Positions 36,116 through 43,401 of a stretch of DNA of 64,000 bases are shown here, piece by piece. The translations under genes were made by a program, and so were the position numbers. The stretch's first letter is position 1; each line of letters begins with the position of its first letter. The notes beneath the pieces were generated by a model, which saw only the letters and a program-made list of their open reading frames with translations, was not told where the DNA came from and searched no databases. Location of the stretch: the NCBI RefSeq assembly GCF_029961765.1, contig NZ_CP124681.1, positions 310,001 through 374,000 on the forward strand. Direction: 5' to 3'. Source of the stretch: Nocardioides sp. QY071. Lineage in GTDB: Bacteria; Actinomycetota; Actinomycetes; Propionibacteriales; Nocardioidaceae.

Positions 36116-36153
36116 TTTCAGGACAAAGTGACAGGGGTTTAGAGTTCGGAGGC

Positions 36154-37347
36154 ATGACGGAGGTGCGGCAGCCGGTCGGCCGCGACACGGCGACGGCGGG
36201 CGAGCTGTTCGCGCTCGTCCGAGCGGGCCGGGCCGCCACCCGGGCCGACCTGGTCCGGCTCACCGGCCTGTCCCGCACCGCGGTGGTCGCCCGGGTGAGC
36301 GCGCTCGGCGAGGCCGGGCTGCTGCGGGTCGGCGCCGGGCTCGCCTCCACCGGCGGCCGCCCACCCGGCAGCCTCGAGCTCGCGGTCGACGCCGGTAGCG
36401 TCCTCGCGGTCGCGATCGGCCGCTCCCGCTCCCAGGTCGCCGTCTTCGACCTCGGCGGCACGGAGCTGGCCGCGTCCGCGGTCGACCACGAGATCGGCGC
36501 CGGACCCGGCGTGGTGATGCCGGGCGTGGCTGATCAACTGGCGCAACTGATCGGTCCGGTCACGCCACCCGTGCTCGGCATCGGGCTGTCGCTGCCGGGT
36601 GCGGTCGACGCCGGGCGCGGGGTCAGCGTCGACACGCCGGTCATGGCCGGCTGGGACGGCATCCCGCTGGCGCCGTACCTCACCGCGGTGGCGGACGCCC
36701 CGCTCTTCCTCGCCAACGACGCCGACATGCTGGCCCGCTCGGAGTACCTCGGCCACGTCGCCCAGGCGCGCGACCTGCTGGTGCTGAAGGCCTCCACCGG
36801 CCTCGGTCTCGGCGTCGTCGCCGACGGCCGGATCATCAGCGGAGCGCTCGGGGCCGCCGGGGAGCTCGGCCACACCAAGGTGTCCGAGGCTGCCGGCCGG
36901 CCCTGCCGCTGCGGTGACGTCGGCTGCCTCGAGACGATCGCCGCCGGCTGGGCTCTGGTCGCGCGGCTGCGGGAGGAGGGGCGCGAGGTCGAGCACGTCC
37001 GCGACCTGGTCGCCCACGCCCTGGCCGGCGACCCCGAGGCCAAGCAGCTGCTGCGCGAGAGCGGACGGATGGTCGGCGAGCTGCTGGCCGTCGCCATCAA
37101 CCTGCTCAACCCGCGCGCCGTCGTCCTCGGCGGCGACATGGCCGCGGCGTACGACGTCTACGCGGCCGGCGTGCGCGAGGCGGTCTATGCCCGGTCGTCC
37201 GCGCTGGCGACCCGTGAGCTGCAGTTCCTCCCCGCGACGTACGGCGACCGGGCCGGCCTCGTCGGGTGCGCCGCCCTGGCGCTGGACGAGGTGCTCAGCC
37301 CGGCCGCCGTCGACGCCCGGTTGCGGAACGCGGTCCGCGTCGGTTGA
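36154..37347 (+). CDS. ROK family transcriptional regulator
   Basis: Protein of 397 aa (ATG 36154; alternative ATG 36109 adds 15 residues but lies inside the putative operator). The N-terminal HTH, residues ~10-60, reads RADLVRLTGLSRTAVVARVSAL; the rest is a ROK sugar-kinase-like fold with GIGLSLPGAVD, LANDADMLARSEY, AGELGHTKV and the zinc motif CRCGDVGCLETIAAG. ROK regulators sense sugars or sugar phosphates. Divergent from zwf-edd-eda, so it probably represses this operon when its sugar inducer is absent. Whether it retains kinase activity is unknown. Confidence 0.9.
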   Translation: MTEVRQPVGRDTATAGELFALVRAGRAATRADLVRLTGLSRTAVVARVSALGEAGLLRVGAGLASTGGRPPGSLELAVDAGSVLAVAIGRSRSQVAVFDLGGTELAASAVDHEIGAGPGVVMPGVADQLAQLIGPVTPPVLGIGLSLPGAVDAGRGVSVDTPVMAGWDGIPLAPYLTAVADAPLFLANDADMLARSEYLGHVAQARDLLVLKASTGLGLGVVADGRIISGALGAAGELGHTKVSEAAGRPCRCGDVGCLETIAAGWALVARLREEGREVEHVRDLVAHALAGDPEAKQLLRESGRMVGELLAVAINLLNPRAVVLGGDMAAAYDVYAAGVREAVYARSSALATRELQFLPATYGDRAGLVGCAALALDEVLSPAAVDARLRNAVRVG

Positions 37348-37350
37348 TCG

Positions 37351-38778
37351 TCAGTAGTTGATGTTGTCCTCGGTGATCTTGCGGGCCTGCGCCGCGTAGC
37401 TCTCGTTGACGTGCTCGTCGGACAGACCGATGTCGGCGGCCGCCGCCTGCAGGCTCTCCGCGGATCCGGTCAGCTCGGTCGCGGTGTCCTTGACCAGGTC
37501 GGCGACCCCGGTCTGCAGCTTCGAGTACGACGACCAGGGCCCGGTCGCCGACAGGCCGATGCCGGCCGGACGGGTCCAGCCCGACGCGCCAATGGTGAGC
37601 TCGGCGGTGCACGCGTTGAGGTCGCCGACGATCGACGGGATCCACAGCTCGGTGATCTTGGCGATCGTCTCCTTGTCGACCAGCACCTGGTGCGACTCGA
37701 GGACGGAGCTGCCGGTCTTGCCGATCAGCTCGGGCTTGGCGATGTTGAACGGGCCGGCCGCGGTCGCCGGGGCGGCGTCGGTGTAGGTGGCGTCGAGGAG
37801 GTCGACGAGCAGCTGCTCCTCGGTGCGGATCCGGGTGTTGATGTCCTTGAGGCCGTTGACCAGGTTGGTCAGCACCTTCGAGGGATGGTCCGCGCCCAGC
37901 GGGATCGGCTCGGGCTCGGGCGGCGGCTTGACGAGCGCGCCGAGCAGGCCGCCGCTGGCGCTGGCGCCGGCGCCGGTGAGTGAAGCGGCGACCTTCAGCG
38001 CCACGGGAACGGCGACGCCGCCCGCGGCGACGGCGCCGACCCCCGCACACACCGCGCCGACGACGATCAGGAAGATCTTCAGGCCGGTGATGTCGCCACC
38101 CTTGGGCCCCGATGCCTGCATCGCCTTGAGCGAGTCGTTGGCGACCTGGGCGATCTGCTCACGGGTACGCCGGAACAGCTCCTCCTCGCCGGCCAGCGAG
38201 TAGGCCAGCACCATGGTCAGTGCCTGCAGGTTGTCGAGCACGGGACGCAGCTTGGTGACATACTTCTCGTTGAACGCCTCGGCGTACTCCCCGTTGAGCT
38301 GGCCGGTGCGGGTCATCAGGTTGGAGATGTCGGAGTCGAGCCGCACGTTCGCGCCGGACGCCTCGCCGGTGTTGTCGTCGCTGTGTGCGTTGACCCTGAT
38401 CTCGGCTGCGCCCTTGAGCACGGCGCCCTTGTCCCAGCCGAGCGGGTTCGCCGACGGGAAGTCCTCCCAGTCCACGAAGGCGTCGTCGATGGCCTTGTGC
38501 CAGTAGTCGAACACGTCAGCCTGGAGGTGGGAGTAGTCCTCGACCTTCGGCACGCTCGAGTCGGACTCGGAGCCGTAGATCATCTCGCGCTGCACCTTGC
38601 CGTCCGACACGGTGATCCGCCACACGACGGGGTTGGAGTCGTTGGCGTTGCTGCCGACCTCGACGAAGTTCCCGCCGCCGTAGTTGAGGAACCCGCGGTG
38701 CTCCATGTCGGCCGCGATGGCGGCCTCGGCGATCAGGGCCTTCATCCCGCTCCCGATCAGCGGTCCTTCCGGTGGCAT
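37351..38778 (-). CDS. Hypothetical membrane-associated protein, 475 aa
   Basis: Not assigned to a family. Start at ATG 38778 with GGAGGA about 4 nt upstream. Residues 1-110 are mixed alpha/beta with GFLNYGGGNFVEVGSN; ~115-235 are helical and acidic; one or two hydrophobic segments follow (~245-300, FLIVVGAVCAGVGAVAAGG); the C-terminal ~170 residues look like a long helical hairpin with no repeats. The overall look (helical ends around a membrane segment, no signal peptide) resembles proteins linked to WXG100/ESX-type secretion in actinobacteria, but I see no WXG motif. Monocistronic, convergent with the ROK gene (3 bp apart). Confidence 0.7.
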   Translation of the reverse strand: MPPEGPLIGSGMKALIAEAAIAADMEHRGFLNYGGGNFVEVGSNANDSNPVVWRITVSDGKVQREMIYGSESDSSVPKVEDYSHLQADVFDYWHKAIDDAFVDWEDFPSANPLGWDKGAVLKGAAEIRVNAHSDDNTGEASGANVRLDSDISNLMTRTGQLNGEYAEAFNEKYVTKLRPVLDNLQALTMVLAYSLAGEEELFRRTREQIAQVANDSLKAMQASGPKGGDITGLKIFLIVVGAVCAGVGAVAAGGVAVPVALKVAASLTGAGASASGGLLGALVKPPPEPEPIPLGADHPSKVLTNLVNGLKDINTRIRTEEQLLVDLLDATYTDAAPATAAGPFNIAKPELIGKTGSSVLESHQVLVDKETIAKITELWIPSIVGDLNACTAELTIGASGWTRPAGIGLSATGPWSSYSKLQTGVADLVKDTATELTGSAESLQAAAADIGLSDEHVNESYAAQARKITEDNINY

Positions 38779-38913
38779 GGGTCCTCCGTGCGTCGTGGTG
38801 TCTGGGCCAGTGCCCGCGTACCCGGTCGTCGAGGACGGCAAACGGCGACCTCGGCCCGTCGCGACGGCATCGCCGGGCGGGTGCCGGGATTCGGACCGTC
38901 GTCGCCGCTCCGG

Positions 38914-38919
38914 TAATGT
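38914..38919 (+). promoter_or_regulatory. -10 hexamer of the tRNA-Ser promoter (TAATGT)
   Basis: TAATGT ends 7 nt before the first base of the mature tRNA, so the primary transcript needs little or no 5' trimming. Confidence 0.55.
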
Positions 38920-38926
38920 CTCCCGC

Positions 38927-39016
38927 GGTGACGTGTCCGAGCGGCCTAAGGAGAACGCCTCGAAAGCGTTTGTGGGCGCAAGTCCACCGAGGGTTCAAAT
39001 CCCTCCGTCACCGCCA
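38927..39016 (+). tRNA. tRNA-Ser (anticodon CGA), CCA encoded
   Basis: Acceptor stem GGTGACG pairs with CGTCACC; anticodon stem AACGC/GCGTT encloses the loop CTCGAAA with anticodon CGA at 38961-38963; a long class II variable arm (GTGGG...TCCAC) and the T-loop GTTCAAATC are present, as expected for serine. Discriminator G is followed by a genomically encoded CCA (39014-39016). Followed at once by a terminator. Confidence 0.97.
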
Positions 39017-39021
39017 GCCAG

Positions 39022-39058
39022 CGAAGAGCCCCCGTCGGATCGCGACGGGGGCTCTTCG
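39022..39058 (+). terminator. Terminator of tRNA-Ser
   Basis: Perfect 16-bp stem (39022-39037 with 39043-39058) closing a GATCG loop, 5 bp after the CCA end; followed by GTTCCTGG without a long U tract. Confidence 0.88.
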
Positions 39059-39105
39059 GTTCCTGGCCGCCCGGCGACTTCACGGTTCCTTCATCTCCTC
39101 CGGCC

Positions 39106-39111
39106 TACCGT
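39106..39111 (+). promoter_or_regulatory. -10 hexamer of the dedA-like leaderless promoter (TACCGT)
   Basis: TACCGT, 6 nt, ATG at 39118; same geometry as other leaderless genes here. Confidence 0.5.
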
Positions 39112-39117
39112 CGCGAC

Positions 39118-39747
39118 ATGACCGCGCTCGTCGAGCACCTCCTCGCTGTCCCGGCCTGGCTGGCCGTCGTGGTGGTGTTCCTGCTGCCTGCACTGGAGTC
39201 CTCGGTGTTCCTCGGCTTCGTCTTCCCCGGTGAGCTGGCGCTGCTGCTCGGCGGCGTGGTCGCTGGGCAGGGGCACGTGCCGGTCGCCGTCGTGGCGGCC
39301 GCGGGCATCGCCGGCGCGGCCGCGGGCGACACCGTCGGCTATCTCGTCGGCAAGCGGTGGGGGCGGCGGATCCTCGACTCCACGGTGGGCCGGTTCGTCC
39401 GCGCCGAGCGGCTCGACCGGGCCGAGCACGCGCTGTCGCGGCGCGGAGGTTGGGCGGTCCTGGTCGGCCGCTTCACCGTCGCGCTCCGGGTGCTGGTGCC
39501 GGGCCTGGCCGGGATGGGGCGGATGCCGTACCGCCGCTTCCTGCTCGCCAACCTCACCGGCGCCGTGCTGTGGGGCGGCATGATGGTGGCGGCCGGCTAC
39601 CTCGCGGGCAGCAGCTGGCAACACGTCGCCCACCAGCTCTCGAACGCCGGCCTGGTGCTCACTGGAGTGGTCCTCGCGTTCCTCGTCGGTCGCCACGTGC
39701 TCGCTCGCCACCGCCGCGGCCGGATGAGCACTACCGTGGAGCCGTGA
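39118..39747 (+). CDS. DedA/VTT-domain membrane protein
   Basis: Protein of 209 aa, five or so hydrophobic segments. The DedA signature is visible: FLGFVFPGELALLLGGVVAGQG, GDTVGYLVGKRWGRR, FTVALRVLVPGLAGMGRMPYRRFLLANLTGA (landmark region ~118-148) with the conserved Arg residues and Gly. DedA proteins are half-transporter-like undecaprenyl phosphate or lipid flippases needed for membrane homeostasis and peptide resistance. One-base overlap with the response regulator (TGATG) suggests that this DedA protein and the two-component pair form one operon. Confidence 0.9.
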   Translation: MTALVEHLLAVPAWLAVVVVFLLPALESSVFLGFVFPGELALLLGGVVAGQGHVPVAVVAAAGIAGAAAGDTVGYLVGKRWGRRILDSTVGRFVRAERLDRAEHALSRRGGWAVLVGRFTVALRVLVPGLAGMGRMPYRRFLLANLTGAVLWGGMMVAAGYLAGSSWQHVAHQLSNAGLVLTGVVLAFLVGRHVLARHRRGRMSTTVEP

Positions 39748-40433
39748 TGCGGGTACTGGTCGCCGAGGACGATGTCCGCCTGGCCGACCTGCTCGACGAG
39801 TCGCTGAGCGAGGCCGGCTGGGACGTCGAGGTCGTCCACGACGGGCGTACGGCGTACGAGCGGCTCCTTGCCGGCACGGAGTACGACGTCGCGCTGCTCG
39901 ACTGGATGCTGCCCGGCAAGGACGGGCTCAGCGTGGCGCGCCAGCTGCGTGGCCTCGGACTGGTGACGCCGATCCTGATGCTGACCGCGCGCGGCGAGGT
40001 GAGAGACCGGATCGAGGGCCTCGACGCCGGTGCCGACGACTACCTGCCCAAGCCGTTCGACCTCGACGAGCTCCTGGCCCGGCTGCGCGCGCTGTACCGC
40101 CGCAACAGCCTCACCGGCCTCGCGCCGGTCCAGGTCGGCGACCTCGTCGTCGACCCGGGGGCACGGAGGGTGACCCGGGCCGGCGAGGAGGTCACGCTGT
40201 CGGCGCGCGAGTTCGACATCCTCTTCCTGCTCGCGACGCACGCCGGCCAGGTCGTCAGCCGGCTGAGCATCCTCGACGAGGTGTGGGACGGCGAGACCGA
40301 CCTGCGCAGCAACGTGATCGACGTCCACCTGGCCGCGATCCGGGCCAAGATCGACCGGCCCTTCGGGACCCGCACCATCACGACCCTGCGCGGAGTCGGC
40401 TACCGGCTCGACCCGCCCGACCCTCACCCGTGA
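39747..40433 (+). CDS. OmpR/PhoB-type response regulator
   Basis: Protein of 228 aa. Receiver: acidic pair VAEDDVRLAD, phospho-acceptor ALLDWMLPGKDG, Thr in MLTARGE, Lys in YLPKPFDLDELLAR. DNA-binding wing: REFDILFLLATHAGQVVSR and VIDVHLAAIRAKI with TLRGVGYRL. Overlaps DedA upstream and the kinase downstream (GTGA), so an operon. Stimulus is unknown; the DedA link points to envelope stress. Confidence 0.95.
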   Translation: MRVLVAEDDVRLADLLDESLSEAGWDVEVVHDGRTAYERLLAGTEYDVALLDWMLPGKDGLSVARQLRGLGLVTPILMLTARGEVRDRIEGLDAGADDYLPKPFDLDELLARLRALYRRNSLTGLAPVQVGDLVVDPGARRVTRAGEEVTLSAREFDILFLLATHAGQVVSRLSILDEVWDGETDLRSNVIDVHLAAIRAKIDRPFGTRTITTLRGVGYRLDPPDPHP

Positions 40434-41842
40434 ACCGCGCGAACCTGGTGCGACCGCGCCGCTGGCCGCTGCGGGCACGCCTGGTCGCGGGCTTCTCGGT
40501 CGCGACGCTCGTCGTGCTGGTCGCGGCGGGCGCGTTCGTCTACTGGCGCGTCGACTTCGCGCTCGACCGGGCCCTGGACACCGAGCTCGCCCACGGCGTC
40601 AGCACCCTGGGGCCGATCGTCGGCGACGACGGGGTCGCCCGGGATCGCGACGCGGCCGAGGCGATCGGCCTGGCCTGGCAGGTGGTGGACGACGACGGGA
40701 CGGTCGTCGACCACGGCGGACCGGCCGGTACGACGCCGATGCTGGTCACCAGCGGCTACGGCAAGCACGACGTCGAGGCGCGGCTCTCGACCGGGCGGGC
40801 GTCGTACCGGATCCGGGCGGTGGGACTCGCGCACCAACGCCGGCTGCTGGTCGGTGTCCGGCGGGACCGCGAGGACGAGGCGCTGCGTGAGCTGCTGCTG
40901 CAGCTGGTCGTCGCCGGCCTCGGCACCTTGCTGGTGACGGCGTTCGTCGGCGACCGACTGGCCCGCGCGGCGCTGCGTCCGGTGGAGCGGTACCGGCAGC
41001 AGGCCGCGGCGATCGCGACGGGGGCGGCCGACCTGCGCCTCGAGGTGCCGGCCGGGCGCGACGACGAGGTGACCCGGCTCGGCCACACCTTCAACGACAT
41101 GCTCGCCGGCCTGGAGCGGGCACTGGAGCGCGAACGGCAGTTCGTCGCCGAGGCCAGCCACGAGCTGCGCACCCCGCTCACCCTGCTGACCGGCCGGATC
41201 CAGCTGGCCCGCCGGCGACGTCGTACGTCGGACGAGCACGAGCGGATCCTCGACGAGCTCGCCATCGACCTCGACCGGCTCGCACGCCTGGCCGACCAGC
41301 TCCTCCAGGTGGGCGCCGGGCCAGTGGGTGGCGGCGAGAGCGACCTCGCGCAGGTCGTCGCGCGGGTCGTCGAGGAGCGCCGGGTCGCCGATCCCGCCGG
41401 CGCCGCCGGCTGGGAGGTCGAGCTGCTCGCCACCACCACCCCCGTCGGCATCGCCGACCACGAGGCGGAGCGGGTTCTCGCCAACCTGCTCGACAACGCC
41501 GTCCGGCACGGCGCCCCGCCGGTTCGTCTGGTCGTCGACCGGCCGGGCCCCGGCTGGGTGCGGTTGACGGTCAGCGACGCGGGCGCCGGGATGCCGCCCG
41601 CCCTGCTTGCAACCGCCACCCAACGGTTCACGCGCGCCGAGGAGGCACGGTCCCGCACCGGCGCCGGCCTCGGCCTGGCGCTCGTCGCCGGGATCGCCGA
41701 GCGCGCCGGCGGTCAGCTGCGGCTGTGCCAGGACGGGCAGCACGTCGCTCGCCCGGACGGTGTCGTCGACCTCGACTGTGACCACGGCGCGGGCCTGACG
41801 GTGACCGTGCTGTTGCCCACGGCGGCTGAGGTCACGGATTGA
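40430..41842 (+). CDS. Sensor histidine kinase (HAMP-HisKA-HATPase)
   Basis: Protein of 470 aa from a GTG overlapping the regulator stop. First helix VAGFSVATLVVLVAAGAFVYW, an extracytoplasmic domain (~45-155), second helix LLLQLVVAGLGTLLVTAFVG, HAMP (~180-230), HisKA with EASHELRTPLTLLTGR, then HATPase N-box NLLDNAVRHG, G1 DAGAGMP and GAGLGLALVAGIAERAGG. A canonical partner for the OmpR-type regulator encoded just upstream. Confidence 0.95.
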   Translation: MNRANLVRPRRWPLRARLVAGFSVATLVVLVAAGAFVYWRVDFALDRALDTELAHGVSTLGPIVGDDGVARDRDAAEAIGLAWQVVDDDGTVVDHGGPAGTTPMLVTSGYGKHDVEARLSTGRASYRIRAVGLAHQRRLLVGVRRDREDEALRELLLQLVVAGLGTLLVTAFVGDRLARAALRPVERYRQQAAAIATGAADLRLEVPAGRDDEVTRLGHTFNDMLAGLERALERERQFVAEASHELRTPLTLLTGRIQLARRRRRTSDEHERILDELAIDLDRLARLADQLLQVGAGPVGGGESDLAQVVARVVEERRVADPAGAAGWEVELLATTTPVGIADHEAERVLANLLDNAVRHGAPPVRLVVDRPGPGWVRLTVSDAGAGMPPALLATATQRFTRAEEARSRTGAGLGLALVAGIAERAGGQLRLCQDGQHVARPDGVVDLDCDHGAGLTVTVLLPTAAEVTD

Positions 41843-41907
41843 TCACACTTGGCCCCGCCCGCGCCCCTCGCCGGGGCTCGACCCGTCTCCCGCGCCCCGA
41901 TCGGGCC

Positions 41908-41913
41908 TATTGT
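41908..41913 (+). promoter_or_regulatory. -10 hexamer of the ltrA-like leaderless promoter (TATTGT)
   Basis: TATTGT, 7 nt, ATG at 41921. No ribosome binding site in the gap. Confidence 0.55.
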
Positions 41914-41920
41914 CCGCCCC

Positions 41921-43171
41921 ATGTCGGAGAGTGTTGAACCGGAGGTCCGTCACGGCCGCCGCCGGATGATCGGCCGCGACCCCCACGACAGTCACCGGGT
42001 CTCCAGCCCGTTGGAGCTGCTGTTCGACCTCACCTTCGCCGTCGCCTTCGGTACGGCGGCCAACGAGCTCGCGCACGCCCTGGCCCACGAGCACGTGGTC
42101 CCCGGCGTCGTCGCCTTCTGCTTCGCTACCTTCGGCATCTCGTGGGCGTGGATCAACTTCAGCTGGTTCGCCTCGGCGTACGACACCGACGACTGGATCT
42201 ACCGGCTGACCACCATGTTGCAGATGGTCGGCGTGCTGGTCTTCGCGCTCGGCATCAAGCCGATGTTCGACTCCGTCACGGAGCGCAAGGACACCCTCGA
42301 CCTCGACGTCATGGTGTGGGGCTACGTCATGATGCGGGTTGCCATGGTCCTGCAGTGGTGGCGTGCCGGCTCCCACGACGCGGTCCGGCGCGACGTCGTG
42401 CGCACCTATCTCGTCTCGATCCTGCTCGCCCAGGTGCTCTGGATCGGGCTGGCGCTGGTGGACCTACCGGTCGGCGCCTCGTTCGCGCTGCTCGCGATCC
42501 CGTTCCTCGTCGAGGTCAGTGGCCCGGTGTACGCCGAGACCCGCCTCGCCGGAACTCCCTGGCACGCCCACCACATCGCCGAGCGCTACGGCCTGATGGT
42601 CATCATCGCCCTCGGCGAGGGGCTGATCGGCACCATGGCGTCGCTCAACGCGCTCGCGGCGGGGGGCCTGACATGGGAGATCGTCCTGCTCGCGATGGCC
42701 GGGACCGCGCTGACCTTCGGCATCTGGTGGAGCTACTTCGTCGTGCCGGCCGGGCAGATCCTGCACGCGCACCCGGAGCGCTCCTTCGGCTTCGGCTACG
42801 GCCACCTGCTGGTGTTCGGCAGCGTCGTCGCCGTCGGCGCCGGGCTGCACGGCGGCGCCACCTTTCTCGAGCACGAGACCCATCTGAGCCTGGTCGCCAT
42901 CGTGCTCACCGTCGCGATCCCGGTGGCTGTCTACCTCGTGGTCTTCTACGCCGGCTACTCGTCGCTGACCCGCAGCTTCGACCGGCTGCACGTGCTGCTG
43001 TTGGTCGGCACCGCCGTCGTGATCGCCGCGGCGCTGCTGATGGCCGCCGCCGATGTAGGGCTGGTGTGGTGTCTGCTGGTGCTGTCCCTCGCGCCCTGGG
43101 TGACGGTGGTGGGCTATGAGACAACCGGGTTCCGCCATAACGCCGCTGTGCTGGAGAACCTGCCGCAGTGA
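41921..43171 (+). CDS. Low temperature requirement protein A (LtrA) family membrane protein
   Basis: Protein of 416 aa with about ten to twelve membrane segments. The LtrA signature is the N-terminal VSSPLELLFDLTFAVAFGTAA, followed by WAWINFSWFASAYDTDDW and HIAERYGLMVIIALGEGLIG in the middle. Function of the family is unclear (named after a Listeria cold-growth locus). Leaderless start. It ends directly at the first of the four shared CCCCC...GGGGG elements. Confidence 0.92.
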   Translation: MSESVEPEVRHGRRRMIGRDPHDSHRVSSPLELLFDLTFAVAFGTAANELAHALAHEHVVPGVVAFCFATFGISWAWINFSWFASAYDTDDWIYRLTTMLQMVGVLVFALGIKPMFDSVTERKDTLDLDVMVWGYVMMRVAMVLQWWRAGSHDAVRRDVVRTYLVSILLAQVLWIGLALVDLPVGASFALLAIPFLVEVSGPVYAETRLAGTPWHAHHIAERYGLMVIIALGEGLIGTMASLNALAAGGLTWEIVLLAMAGTALTFGIWWSYFVVPAGQILHAHPERSFGFGYGHLLVFGSVVAVGAGLHGGATFLEHETHLSLVAIVLTVAIPVAVYLVVFYAGYSSLTRSFDRLHVLLLVGTAVVIAAALLMAAADVGLVWCLLVLSLAPWVTVVGYETTGFRHNAAVLENLPQ

Positions 43172-43189
43172 CCCCCGTTCGGGGGACAA
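43172..43189 (+). promoter_or_regulatory. Shared island element, copy A (upstream of sigma factor)
   Basis: CCCCCGTTCGGGGGACAA directly after the LtrA stop and 230 bp before the sigma factor ATG. A second small palindrome GCCCA-GT-TGGGC follows (43195-43206). A TACCGT -10-like hexamer starts 53 nt after the G-run, exactly the spacing seen for copy D. The remaining ~200 bp before the gene hold no other feature I can support. Confidence 0.55.
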
Positions 43190-43401
43190 ATTCCGCCCAG
43201 TTGGGCACCTTCGCTCCGGTCGCCGGAACGTCCGGCCTACCGTGAAGTGGGACAGGTGCATCACCGCTGACGAGTGGCTCCCCGCGGGCAGTGGTGATGG
43301 AGCTGGTCAGTTCATCGAGTCATCCGGCCACGGGGCCGATCAGGTGGGGCGGTGAACCCTGCCGCTATGGAGCGGCCGGGTCACTGGTTTTTGGGGGAGT
43401 C

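Noticed and set aside
36064..36153. Riboswitch or attenuator between zwf and the ROK regulator
   Set aside because: The only structure is a short dyad in an AT-rich patch close to both starts, which suits a protein operator; there is no room for a folded leader RNA.
38927..39058. tRNA-Ser gene as an integration site for the neighbouring genes
   Set aside because: No integrase and no direct repeat of the tRNA 3' end could be found in the window, and the tRNA is followed directly by its own terminator.
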